A DNA stretch of 64,000 nucleotides from Lichenostomus cassidix (Eukaryota > Chordata > Aves > Passeriformes > Meliphagidae). The position numbers were made by a program, and so were the translations under genes. Positions 51,166-62,774 of the stretch are shown here, piece by piece; position 1 is the first letter of the stretch; each line of letters opens with the position of its first letter. The stretch is taken from contig CM039211.1 of the NCBI GenBank assembly GCA_008360975.2, positions 1,540,250-1,604,249 of the forward strand, read 5' to 3'. The notes beneath the pieces were generated by a model. It saw only the letters and a program-made list of their open reading frames with translations. It was not told where the DNA came from and searched no databases.

Positions 51166-53859
51166 TGTCTTGGGCATAATTTGGATGCTGTTTCTTAAAA
51201 CATGGAGGAAATAGCAATGAAACCCCCTATTTTGCTAAAACAGTGTGCTCAGTCCCAAAACAAAACCATACCTCAGAACTCTGTTTTAGCATGATTTCTC
51301 TTCTAGGCCTGCTAGTTACAACTGTTTGAACTCCAGTTATTTACCTCGTGTCACTAATCTGTTAATCACAGTATTTCCTAAGAACAAGAAAGGAGTTTTA
51401 GGCCCCACCTAATCCAGACAGGTGATGTCAGTGGATGTGGTAATCTCAGGCCATCATCCACCATCCATCTGATCGTTCAATTACTAAGCCTATTACTTTG
51501 TCAACTGGGCTTGTGCAACACGTATCAAAACCCACTTGGAAAACAGAATCCATATGGGATTCAGGGCTGGAGTGTGGAAAACTGGGGATGTGGGTGGGGA
51601 AGGGTGCAGGGGGAGGAAGGAGGCAGAGGATAAATGGGGGTGGAAGGATGGGAGGGTGATTGGTTTTGTGTTTGGGCTCCAGGAAAGGTTTAGAGCTTTC
51701 TCTGTGTCAGGTAAGTCAGGCAGAGATTTCTGCCCAAGAGTGCCACAACTCTGAAAGGCAAATGGTCACACTGTTGCCTCATATTCAACAATGACAACAA
51801 TCTCATTAGAATAAATTGCAATTAAGCCAGTCTTCCCCTTATTTGTTATTTCTTCAAAGACAGGCAGTCTACACATCCGGGCAAGCCCACATTGCATCTG
51901 CTCAAATTTAGATTATGACTCCTCCCCAACATTTTTATTCAGCTAAGGACAGCAAGGCTGTTATTTTATGTGCTTTTATAAGAAAATCTACATGCTAGGG
52001 CACAAGTCTGTGGCCAATCTTGAATCCTCCTGCTGTGCAATTTTAGGACATAAGAGCCAAAGCAGTTGACAGCAAATGAGGAAACAGTGTGAACACTTCA
52101 GCTGGGATTTGTAAGTGAGGTAGAGAAAGTAGCAGGAGAAATTGTGGGGATCAGATTGATGATTATTATTAAGTACAAAATTATTTGAAGAAGGAATAAT
52201 AATAATAAATTTGCATAAATAGACTGATTTACATTACCATAAAGGGAAGGAGGAATAGCACCAGCAGTGTCATTGTATTTCTTATGTCTCTGACCTGCTT
52301 TTCATTGCTATGGAGAAGGCTTGAAAACGAGTAACAGGGACTCATAAATGTTTTTAGGTTTGGGGAAGTCCTCCCAAAGTTAATAGAAATAGAAACTGTG
52401 CATCAGTTAATGTTCCAGCTCACAGGGACCAGACCTCTGGTCTTCCTGCACTGCACAGCTCTGAGAAGTTTGCAAAAAGGCACTGAGTGACTTGCCAGAA
52501 AGCAGTGATTTCCCAATGTGCTCGCCGTTACAGCTTGGGAGTTGCATATCTCTGGTCCATTATCAAAGCTTTAGCTCTGGGTTTGTGGTTTTTTGTATGG
52601 AAATTCTCAGATGAAGAAAACCTGAACCACTACCCAGCAATAAATCAGGTTAGATTTATACATTTTAGATTATTAATAGCCAAAACCAATTTCAGTCCGG
52701 CCAAAACTGCAATGATTTCCGTTTTACACTCTCTGATAAAGCTGACTCGAATCTTCTAGCAAAGGAGTATTTGTTAGCACTGTCATAACACTTCTCTGCA
52801 GGAAACACTGTAAAACCCCCAAACATTCTGCTTAATTTTCAGCAGACCCAAAAATGCTAAGTTTTTTCAAACACTGCAATGATCAGCTGTAAAGAAATGA
52901 TTGGTCCCACTGAAGGCTGCCAGTCCAAGGGTGGGATCAGTCATCTCTTCCCAATTTATGCCATTTGGGCAGGGAATCCATCCCTCCTCTCCCTCTGTTG
53001 GATGAGGGGCTGGTTCCAGATCATTCACAGGTCCAAGACTGCCTTAAACACCACCATGCCTGAGTGGATCAGCTTATCCTGAAAACATTTTTAGGCTTGC
53101 CAGGACGTTGCTCTCACTGGAAATCTTGGGTGTGTATGAAATATCTTGTGAGAGTGAGTGGTTTGAAAATGTTTGAGGCCTGTTTGAGAAATCCAACAAC
53201 CAACAAGGCATCTTGATAGGAGGATCTCCTGCTCTGATGCAGGAGAACGCACATTCTCAACGAGAACATTCTCAACGCACGAAATCTAGTAGATACCTGT
53301 TTATGTTGAAATTATTTCATTGTCTTGAAGCTGGTTTCAGAGTCTCTCAAAACACTTACAGTAGATAGGTCTTGTCTCAGCCACAAAAATGTGTGTAGGC
53401 TCAGCTGAGATAACAACACATATTTTCTGATGCTTATTCATGTTTCAAACAGTTTAGACCTGGGTTTTCTGTCAGTCAGTATCTCTGCAGTTCTACCTCT
53501 CAAAATTGTAAAGATTGGTAGAAATAGAAAGAGCAAAAAAACCCTGAGATATATGGCAGCAGCATCTGGATTTTATTTGCTCAGACTGGTGTTATTTCTT
53601 TACCTTTTACCTTTCACCTGGAACAGTCAGCATTTTACTGTTCTAAACAGGTGAAATTCACAGAAGAAATTACATCCATTTCCAGGTTATTAATACACAT
53701 TGTAAACTGGCATTTATTGCTTTTTAAATAATAGTTACATGAAAATGGAATACTGTCCAAAAAATTGCAATGATATATTGATGTTTGATTTTTTCCTCTG
53801 CAACCGAACAAATGTTTTGGTTATTGCTGTGGCATTTCTATTCAACCTGCCTTTAGAGC

Positions 53860-54003
53860 AAAAAAAAATCCCCAAAAACAAAACAAACCAAAACAAAACT
53901 CAAAAAAAACAAACCAAAACAAAACCAAAAAACCCCCACAAACCCCAAAGAATAAAAAAAGAAAAAAGAAAAAAAGAAAAAAAAAAGAAAAAAAAGAAGA
54001 GGG
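53860..54003. repeat. A/C then A/G low-complexity tract
   Basis: A-runs with C and CC interruptions (53,860-53,948) pass into A-runs with G interruptions (53,950-54,003). Same class as the block at 1,430-2,152 but smaller. Confidence 0.8.
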
Positions 54004-54404
54004 AAAGGGTACAGAAGAATATTTCTGCTAAAGAAGGTGCTACTAAAATAGTAGTAATAATAACAACAACAGTAATAGTAATACATTCCACAGTTATGAT
54101 TGCTATGCCTGCATTGTTAAGTCTTGACATTTTCAAAAAGGAGGAGGAATGCAAACTAAATATCTGGTGGGGCAGAATATGATTCTGGCACTGAAAGCAT
54201 CTGGACTAACCTGAAATCTGAAGACAAGTTGTTTAAAAACAGAAAAGGAACTGAGCATTACAGCTCAGTCTCGGAGTTGTTGACTTTGCATGAAGAGCCC
54301 TCAGAAACAGATTCAAAAATGAGTTGCAAACAGCACAATTCCTGTTGCTCTCAGAGAGGTGTGGAGCCCTCAAAATATGCTCTTGGGATCCTGTAAATTT
54401 CAGA

Positions 54405-54705
54405 GACCCAGCAGATGGCTGAGGCTGGAAGGGACCTCAGGATGTGGCAATCTCAGGCCATCTTCCACAGCCCCATAGTCCCATCAGACTGTGTTCAGGT
54501 GGGTTTTGAATGGGAATCTCCATGGATGGACACTCCACAGCCTCTCTGGACAAGCTCTTCCCATGTTCAGCTGGGTGTTCAGGTGTTTTTACACTCAAGT
54601 GGAGTATTCTGTGCCTCAGTTTGTGTTCATTGCCTGTTGTCCTCCACTGCACACCACTGAGAAGGATCTGGCTTTGCCTCCTTTGCACGCTCCCACCACC
54701 TACTT
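54405..54705 (-). mobile_element. CR1 LINE fragment (antisense)
   Basis: Reads in the order of an inverted CR1: 'ggctggaagggacctcagg', 'tgttcaggtgggttttgaat', 'ggacactccacagcctctctgg', 'tcagtttgtgttcattgcc', 'ttgtcctccactgcacacc', 'actgagaaggatctggc'. Homology fades after about 54,705. The frames of 71-105 residues here are readings of this repeat. Confidence 0.88.
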
Positions 54706-57333
54706 TCAAACATCATTACATGTAAAATTTACACATTATCTCCTATCAAGACACAAAATCCCTCGTTGCTGCTCCTTCAGCAACCCCCATCAAAGGAGCA
54801 CTCTTTGAAGCTCTGCTAAGTAACACTCTCATGAACAGATGGTTTTTATCACCCCGTTTCTGGCAGTCTTTCAAATTTGGGTTTTTATCTCGTGCGCCAC
54901 GGACGGTGTCATGCACATGTTGGAATACCCCTGTGGATTGGTTTATGTGGGTACAGCCAGCTGCCAATTCAAACAGTGTGTAACAGAAATGCAGAGGTCT
55001 TTTTCCCTAGGAAAGATGAGGAATGTCCTGTGGCAGTCCGCCTGGCTTCATTCCGTCAAGATGTTTCCACTCAGAGTTAGCTGGAAATTAAAAAATCATG
55101 TAATCTTATTGTGACAACAAAGATGATCCAGGTGCTTTAAAGTGCAGTTCTGGCAGAGGATATGGTTGTAATAAAGAGATTTGGTTTTGTCCAATCATCT
55201 TTTTTTTATTTTTTTTTCTCTTTCCTTTTTCTCTTTTTTTACATTTACCTGGTTGTTTTTCTCCCCCACATAAGAAAAGAAAGAAGAGTTAAGGAAATGT
55301 TTACCCCACCTTTCTCTGTCTTGTTAATTTTTGTTTATTGGTTTGTTGGGGTTTCTTCCTTTGTTTGTTTGGTTTGGTTTTTCCTAGGTCTTTCACACAG
55401 AAAGCCTGATTCAGATCTGACAGGTGATCCCTGTCTTTTTCCAGCCCAGGGTAAGGATCAGCTATAGCTAAGAACACACTTAATTCCTTAGACTGGTTTC
55501 AAGGTCTCCAATACCAGAGAAATTTTAGCTACAATTTTTTTTTTAAATTTTTTTTTTAGCAGCAAAGCTGATGCCTGGCTCTGGGCAGTCACCCTGGCTA
55601 TCTTTGGAAGAGATTCTGCCTGGATCCCCCAGCTCTGCTCTGATCCTTCTTTGGTCTGCATAAGTAGATCATGCGTGCTGCCCCAAAAAACCCTGATTCT
55701 GCTATTATTTGTGCATTTTTAGTCCTGCAGTACAGGTTTGTAAAATTACAATTGGAAAAGGTCCAGCCTCAGGCTGTGGTCAATGCTTTGTATGAAAGAT
55801 TGAATGCAGTGTGAAAGAAGGAACATGCATGAACATTTTCACACTGTTCCAGGGGTCACAGCTTCCTCCTTCAGGCTCAACCCCAGGTTTCCCACAGGAG
55901 TCTCGGGCATCAGATTTATCAAAATAAATAATTTAATAGAGTGGGGCAGCAACTCTCAAAAACTGAACACCTCTCAATTCCAAATTTCTCCTTTCCCTTA
56001 ATTTGTTGTATTTGCCTGTGTCATCTTCACGTCTTTATATTTCTTTTGCCTGTTGGGAGCGAAACACAGCAACATTAACAACTCTTTTTCTCTTCAGCTT
56101 GGATGCCCAAACTCTGCTTAGTTTTGGGCGTCACAAAGATGCTTTGACTCCATTATGAAATAAACAGTCAAAAGGTCTGGATTTAAACCATCAGCACCCA
56201 AAACTTCAGCACCACCGACCACTCTTACCAGAAGGATGCTCACTGAATAATCCTCACACTTCCAGTCAAATATTAATTAAAAACATTAATTTCGTGGGTA
56301 CCACTGGCAGTCTGCAGACCACAAGTATATAAATTAAAAATTGGAAGCATCTTAAGCTTTAATTGTTGCTTCTGTTTTCATATCCACATTGTGCAAAACA
56401 CATCCAACACACAGCATTTGCAGCTCCCAGCCGAACTGGGCTCAAAAAGTTTGAAACAAGAACATATTTGCTCAGAACCCACCTGCTTTTAACACAGTTG
56501 TACATAGATTGGGTTGGCTTTTTTTCTTTTTTAATTAATGGGGTTTATTGAAAACATATTTCCATAGCTTTAAATATAAAAAAAAGAAAAGAAAAAAGAA
56601 AACCCATGAGATCATTTTCGTGTCTCAGCTTTTGCGGAAGAGACGATGATGAAAATTATCTTTCACAAACATTTGAAAAAAAGAAACTCATGGGATTTTT
56701 AATCTCTTCAGTAAGGCATTTGCAGTGATACAGAACAAAATGACATACATTAGAGGAGTAATCACTGCTAAACAGAGATCTCTTTGTAAAATCAAGTGTC
56801 CCAATATGGTCATTTTATGCTGACAGGCTTATGATTAAAAATAATTGTCATTATTATAAACCAGATAGTGTTGTACATTGTTCCTGGTTCAGGCTTGAGA
56901 GCATATGGGTTCCAAGAACAATTAACAAATCTGTTGCTTTAACATTTCCTTTTCTATTTTTTTTTGCTTCTTTTCCAATAATGAAAAATTTTAAAAAAAC
57001 AACAATGTATGAGATTTTTTCAGAGGCCTTAAGTTCTGACTTTGCTCAGTTCTCAGAGCAGTTAACACATCCCAGAGAAGGATCAGTCAGAACAGAAATA
57101 AGGGATTTCTGATGGCTTGCCTTGTCCTACGGGGCATTTTTAGGTCCAAGGATTTGCACTAAAGCACTCAGTGAAGGGGAAAATCCCTGTTTTGGGTGCT
57201 TTAATTGAGACAGGGAAAAGGGACATGAGCTGGTGCTTCTGCACGAGGATGCAAGAACTTCAGGAAGAATCCTTCAGAATGAACTGAAGCACTGACAGAA
57301 ACAGGACAATTTGTGGAGGGCTTCAGAGACCAA

Positions 57334-57359
57334 AATGTTCTAGCAGAGATTAGAACATT
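57334..57359. repeat. Inverted repeat, 9-bp arms, 8-bp loop
   Basis: AATGTTCTA at 57,334-57,342 pairs exactly with 57,351-57,359. A further copy of 'attctagcaa' follows at once. Small enough to be chance. Confidence 0.6.
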
Positions 57360-60210
57360 CTAGCAAACAATCAAAGTTGAGCAGGACTTTAGTTTTCAAG
57401 CAAAAACTTTTACTGCTAAAACAGCAGAATGACTGATGTCAAAACAGTTCATGATACCTCGATACTGAATATCTAAAATAGCATCAGAAAATGTCTAAAA
57501 TTGGGCAGTAGGCTTCTTTCTGTTTCAAACTGGAGGTTTTTTCACTTGTAGCTGACACTTACATATAGAATTAATAGTAGAAAAAAATGAAAAATAATTG
57601 TATTGTAAATAAAAGATAGGTGTGGATCAAAGTTCTTTTTTAATAAATAAATGTAAATCATTATCTTTATCAATGAGACAGAATAAATTTAAGCAACAGT
57701 AATACAGTCACCTGAGAAATTCAAAGTTCTTAATGAAATAGAGAAAAACAAATTTATTCCCTAGCTTTAAGAATAAGAAACATTTTGCCTAAGTGTAGTC
57801 ATCCTTGATGCTGTTGGTACAACACAGCTCCCCTTTCACAGTGCCTCTACAACACCATCATTGGTCCACAGACATTATCCAGTCCTACAATCATGGCCAT
57901 CAGTGCAAGAACTTAAATTGGCACAAAAATGGGAGCAGCCAGAAAGTCAGAAAAAAACAAATTAAACACCTGCACTCTTTACCATTCATCAAGTGCTACA
58001 GTTTCTGAGAAATAAGACTATTTTGTGCCTCTGAGCTGGAAAGGACCTAAACCACTGTTAGCATCTTCAGCCCCTATAGCACTGTAGACTACAATGGATT
58101 AGTTAACATCAACATAAAAAATCTTACACAGAAGACCAAATACCAGTTTTTGGGGTTCTTTCCACAGCAAGGTTGGTTAACTTATATATTAAAGGAAATT
58201 TTTGGGGGTTTTGTGTTTGAAAAAATAAAGAGAGTTTTGAGCAATGTCTGCAGAGCACAGAAAATGTGGTAGTTATGACTAACAGAACATTCATTCTCCT
58301 TTTACCCTTCAAAATCAAGTCCTTCTAAGCTTTCCTAATACGTTTTTTCTTATTAGTTTTATTGTTTTAATAGAAAAATTGATGAGGGTAATAAAAGTAA
58401 CTTCCCTGTGATGTTTCATATTTGTTACACTACTTTAAAATTTAGTTGATGAGGCGCTATTGAAACTTGCCCAGTCACTTGGCTTGGACCTCAGATGCAT
58501 AAAATTTAATTTTCAGTTTTGTGTCTACCACTGAGTGTTTTTTTTCACAGCCAGGCATACTTTGGGTTTAGTATCTTAATAAACAAGATGCATTTCAAAT
58601 TAGTCTCATCATTTTTTTTACAGTGTGGGAGAAACGGAGTGGGGAGGGCTCATTTCAGTTTGATGTAATGTTTTGAGTCAACACAAAACATTTTTTGTTG
58701 TTTTGCCAAAAAAAAAATCATATTCAGCTGTGAGTCAAGGCAAGCCAGAACCTCCCAACTATTTTATTCTGGCTGTTACACTGAAAAAAAATTCATTAAT
58801 CACTCAGAGGTATGCTGCTATACCACAGGATGAGTGGCCATTTGTTTTCATGCTTTTTTGGGTACAGTGGGGGAGAATGCATTGCTCCTGCATGTAATTT
58901 TCTCCCTTTTTTGTTTGTTTGTTTGTTTTTGTTTATGTGAGAATATTGTTACTGATACCTGCCCAAGCCAGAACCATCAGTATCACAGGACACTGTCAAA
59001 AGAGTTATTGTACATCCTGCTCTTCATTCCCTATTCAATGTAAATTAACAAAAGAAATGTTCTTCAAGGTGTTTTCAGTTGTAGTTCAGGGCTACTGCTT
59101 CTCTGTGCTTGACATCCAAATGTTTAAATCCAATTCTCAAGTCTTTCTGAGAATTTCTGAGCCTTTACAGTGTTGAAGAAATCACACTTAAAAACCTCAC
59201 AAGTTTTTTTACAAAAGTCATTTTCTGGCCTCAGAGCAACACACCCAACATTTCAACTGCTGCAAAGTGATTTTAACTCCACAGCCCTGGGATTTTATGC
59301 CAGTTTTGCACAAGTGCAACTGATGATACTGAATGTGCAGCAATGGAAAATCACATGTGATTGATGCTGCATTGTGCCCACAAAAGCTGAAGGGCAGAAA
59401 ACTAAATAATGAACCTTACCTTTTGGGTTAGCAACCACGAGAGAGCTGAGTCACATTCTGATGGCTGGACTGACAGTGTGAAATAAAAGAGACCACACAG
59501 CCTTAAAAACAATATCGTGGAACATATAGCAGATCAAATTCACAGTTCCTTATGACGAAGTAAGCATCCAGGGGAGAATTCAGACTTAATTTGCCATCTC
59601 CCCACAGCTTCAAATACCAATAGAATCAAACTCCATAGACTACCAAAATTAGGAATGGAAAACAATGTGTTTATTGAATAACCATGCAATTTGTTAAACT
59701 ACTGTGAAATTGCTAACCTTTACATTCATTTAGACTCCACTCATCTAGTTGAAAATTTTTCTTTGCCTTTTCTGATCTGATTTTGTGTTCTGGAACCTGA
59801 TGCAAGAATAAGACATCCAAAAAACCAGTAATCAAACAAAACCTGAGGAAGAAGTAATCTTTTTCATTTGTTAGTTGCAACTAAGAGCTGCTATGATGTT
59901 ATCTCCCCAGTGAGGACAGCCTGGTGTGGTCAGCTGAGAGACAGGTTCTAAAGAGTTTATAATTGTCATAGTTTGGTTACATTTTTGACTAGTCTAGAGG
60001 TTAAACATTGTAGTTGATCAGTAATCTCAAAATTAAAGACTGAAATGCAAAGAATTAAGAGCTTGATGGTTATAATATTCTCGGTACTTACTGGGGGTGG
60101 GGGAGGGGAAATGACAACTTTTAAAAAGCCAGAAATTCAAGTTAGGTAAAAACATCTTAGGCAGCACACCTCCCCCATTCCTTTGCATGATCATACAAGC
60201 AGCTTTCTGT

Positions 60211-60330
60211 GGGTTTTGGGCTGGTTTTTGGTTTTTGTTTGTTTTTGTTTTGTTTGCTGTTTTTGTTTTTGCTTGTTTGGGGGTTTTATTATTGGTTTGG
60301 GGTTTTTGTTTTGATTGGTTCATTGGGTTG
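60211..60330. repeat. T/G-rich low-complexity tract
   Basis: Long T/G mosaic with recurrent GTTTTTG and TTTGGG units, the largest such tract on the plus strand. It lies about 600 bases before cassette B. Confidence 0.8.
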
Positions 60331-60939
60331 GGTGCTTTTGTTATGAACTTTGACTCTCCAGAAAACAGCTCCCTCCACATGCGTGTTTGGTTTCCACTAC
60401 ACTCAGTGATTTCTCTGGCCAACCATTTCCTTGTACTTGTTCTGATTTTTATACTTGCATTTATCATTCCCTTCTATTTCCTAGGATTTATTTTCCTGCA
60501 GGATGATTGCTTTGTTGTCTCATGAAAAAATTTTGGTGCCTGATGCTGACTCTGTCATAGAAGAGAAAACTCTGGGGCACTTGGGACACAGAGAGAACTT
60601 TTCAGTTGGATGGATCTGTAGTGATTCTCACTTCAGAGCCTGAAAAAACACCAGTTGTTTCCCTAAAGAGTGCAAAAACAAGCCCAAGAGATAGAGCCTT
60701 TTAGTTGTCCAGCATTGTCTCCTGCCTCTTTTTGGCTTTTCACATTCTTGTTTCCTAGCACTGCTTCCTTCCAGCATCTGTACATTGTGCAGTGAGTTTT
60801 CCTCACACCAACAAGAAATTTAAAAATATGGCTTTGACAAACAGACACAACTTAACCTCTTGCCACTTTGAGATGTTACCCATGCCTATTTCCTGTAAGG
60901 TGAAATTAGACAGATGATTATCTCGTACATCCTATTCCT

Positions 60940-60964
60940 TGTGCTCACCTCTGTGAGGCGGGAC
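60940..60964 (+). other. 5' breakpoint of cassette B
   Basis: Homology to cassette A starts at 'ctctgtgaggcggg' (60,949 onward). The 14 bases at 60,940-60,953, 'tgtgctcacctctg', also occur on the minus strand of the direct repeat at 40,318-40,305. Upstream of 60,940 there is no match to either. Confidence 0.5.
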
Positions 60965-62233
60965 ATGACGGTGCCAAAGGCCCTTGTGACATCAGAGAGC
61001 CCCGGCCTGGCTGAGGGTATCCAAGGGGCACTGCAGGGCCCTGCCATGGCCAGTCCCAGGAGAGCCGCCGTGGCAGCAGCAAGCAGCTCCCGGGACTTGT
61101 CTGTGCCAAAGGCGAGAAGGATGGAGCAGGAGAAGGCAGCAGTGAGCAGCAGTGAGCAGCAGGAGCAGGCAGAGAGGGGCTCGGCTGTGGCACAGCGAGA
61201 GAGCCAGGAGGGAGCCTTGGCTGGGCAGCTGGAGCTTTCCCAGCGCAACCATGGGGAAGAGCCAGAGCTGTGCCCTGGAGGAATGAAACAGGAGCAGGAA
61301 GTGACCCCAGGGGAGGACGGTGCTGAGTCAGAGCCGTCCTCAGGAGACACGGGCAGCTCCCAGGAGCTCTTCTACTGGGAAGAGGACATCGAGCAAGAGC
61401 GCTCCCAAAGAGACAGGGAGAGCTCCGAAGAGTCCAGTGAGGGCTGGAAAGAGTTTCTGGAGCGCTGGGTGGCTGCGAGAGAGTTGGAGGAAGGCAGCGA
61501 GGGAGAGCTGTCCCTGGGAGAAGCCCTTAGCTTCCGAGGAGATTCTGACGAGCAGCAAGGCACGGAGCAAGGGCTTTTCCAAGGAGAATGTGGCAGCTCC
61601 CCCAGAGTGTCCGACTGGGAAGAATGCAGCCAGCAAGAGCTGTCCCCCCAGGAAGTAAAGAACTACCAAGAACACTCAGACTGGGAGGAGCACACTGGCC
61701 AAGAGCTTTCTGCAGAGCAAGGCTTTGTTGGCCAGGAGGTGTCCAAAGGCACGGAAGGGAAGAGAGCCTCGGTGCACTCCAGCTGGGAGGACACCGATGA
61801 GCAGGAGCTGGCGCAGGACGGCCGGGAAGACAGGAAGGTGCAGGGCGTGGGGCCCGCGGCCTCGCTGCAGGAGGACGATGAGGAGTGGGATGACGTGAGC
61901 CTGCTGGAGCTCTGCGAACAAACATACAGAGCGCGGAGACTGGCAGGCTGGGCAGGAGGTGAGCGGCCCGGGCTTTTCCCTCGGGAGGCTTGGGTTGAGC
62001 CCAGGACACCGCCGCCGCACCCCGAAGGGTCACCCTGTGCCACGCCTGCCCCTCTGCAAGCCCAATCCCCCGTGGCACAGGCGGCTTTCCCCGGCCTGGC
62101 CCGGCAGGTGCCTGAGGCAGGGCCCCAGAGCCCGGGGCCTCACGAGAAGCGTCCCTCGCGCTTCAGGCGGGCGCTGCGGGCGCTCAGGAGGCTGTTTCGC
62201 TGCCCCTGCCTGTCGGCACGGCCGGAGGATTAG
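60965..62233 (+). CDS. Glu/Ser-rich protein with WEE repeats, copy B (intact frame)
   Basis: Open frame of 422 codons from the ATG at 60,965 to TAG at 62,231. I chose this ATG because it is the first one inside the region shared with copy A and has G at -3; the frame can be extended 17 codons upstream into unrelated flank. Layout as in copy A, numbering +7: acidic Ser/Gln/Glu-rich body, four S-x-W-E-E/D-x3-Q-E-L-S repeats, acidic E-E-W-D-D segment with S-L-L-E-L-C, Pro-rich linker, basic Arg/Leu tail with C-P-C and a final acidic E-D. There are about 16 residue changes from copy A, none after about residue 255. I count roughly 11 silent changes, which is not strong evidence for purifying selection. 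There is a donor-like GAG|GTGAGC at 61,959. No family is recognised. The acidic body with a basic tail suggests an intrinsically disordered binding protein, an inference only. Confidence 0.6.
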   Translation: MTVPKALVTSESPGLAEGIQGALQGPAMASPRRAAVAAASSSRDLSVPKARRMEQEKAAVSSSEQQEQAERGSAVAQRESQEGALAGQLELSQRNHGEEPELCPGGMKQEQEVTPGEDGAESEPSSGDTGSSQELFYWEEDIEQERSQRDRESSEESSEGWKEFLERWVAARELEEGSEGELSLGEALSFRGDSDEQQGTEQGLFQGECGSSPRVSDWEECSQQELSPQEVKNYQEHSDWEEHTGQELSAEQGFVGQEVSKGTEGKRASVHSSWEDTDEQELAQDGREDRKVQGVGPAASLQEDDEEWDDVSLLELCEQTYRARRLAGWAGGERPGLFPREAWVEPRTPPPHPEGSPCATPAPLQAQSPVAQAAFPGLARQVPEAGPQSPGPHEKRPSRFRRALRALRRLFRCPCLSARPED

Positions 62234-62774
62234 CGCAGACACCCTCCTGAGCCGCAGCATGAGGCCGCAGATGGCTCGGGGCCTGCAGATGGCCGCTGGG
62301 CCAGACTGCCCATGAGGCAGCGTGAGGGAGCCGCACGGGCAGCCTTGGCCTGGCAGCACCCGTGCCAGGGGGACGCTTGGTGCCGGGGGCTCAGCGCTGC
62401 ATGCCAGCCCATCATCCGGCTGCCAACACACCTGCAGAGCCAGCCAGTGCCGCTGTCAGCCTGGCAGCAGCAGCGTCACCCCCATGGCTCCCCAAGGGCC
62501 ACGGGCACTCCACTCTCGCTCGCTGCCACACGCAGTGGCTCCAGCACCTCCTGCCCTGCTGCACCTTCTGCCATGGCCTGACTGCTCTGGCAGAGGAGAA
62601 TTGCTGCTCACATCCCATCTGCACCTGCCCTGCTGCAATCTCAGAAGCCATTCCTTCTCCTCTGGAAACAATTCCATGGTGACCCTTTGGGATTGAATCT
62701 ATGAGGAACAGGCACAGACAGCAAATGTGTCTCCCTGGACAAATTGGACACACAAAATTCTTTCAAAAGATACT
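62234..62774 (+). other. Conserved 3' tail of cassette B
   Basis: Counterpart of 38,201-38,756. Nearly identical for the first ~350 bases and more diverged afterwards, with indels near 62,600-62,775. The same two overlapping frames (124 and 89 residues) are open as in copy A. Probably untranslated tail of the ORF transcript. Confidence 0.55.

Larger units (their letters stand above)
47666..54404. other. Gene-poor sequence, no gene recognised
   Basis: About 6.7 kb. Frames reach 147 residues at 53,739-54,182, but that one passes through the A-rich tract. Small features listed separately: a palindrome at 48,569 and a short tandem duplication at 51,100. An A-run lies at 50,265-50,278. Around 51,430-51,460 there is a near match to part of the CR1 copy at 54,435, so another small CR1 scrap is possible. 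Confidence 0.4.
54706..60939. other. Gene-poor sequence, no gene recognised
   Basis: About 6.2 kb of AT-rich sequence. Contains T-rich tracts at 55,198-55,240 and 55,530-55,558, a T/G mosaic at 55,325-55,383, an A-rich run at 56,575-56,603, an inverted repeat at 57,334-57,359 and a T/G mosaic at 60,211-60,330. The 144-residue minus frame at 60,033-60,467 runs through that mosaic and is an artefact. Confidence 0.4.

Noticed and set aside
53244..53280. Heat-shock-like GAA/TTC repeats in 'cattctcaacgagaac'
   Set aside because: A local tandem duplication of 'acattctcaacg' explains it, and there is no nearby promoter or gene.
60940..60953. Copy B as a spliced retrocopy of the copy A transcript
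   Set aside because: No GT after the putative exon end or AG before the next one in copy A at any alignment of the shared 'ctctg', and no poly(A) tail with target-site duplication can be seen.
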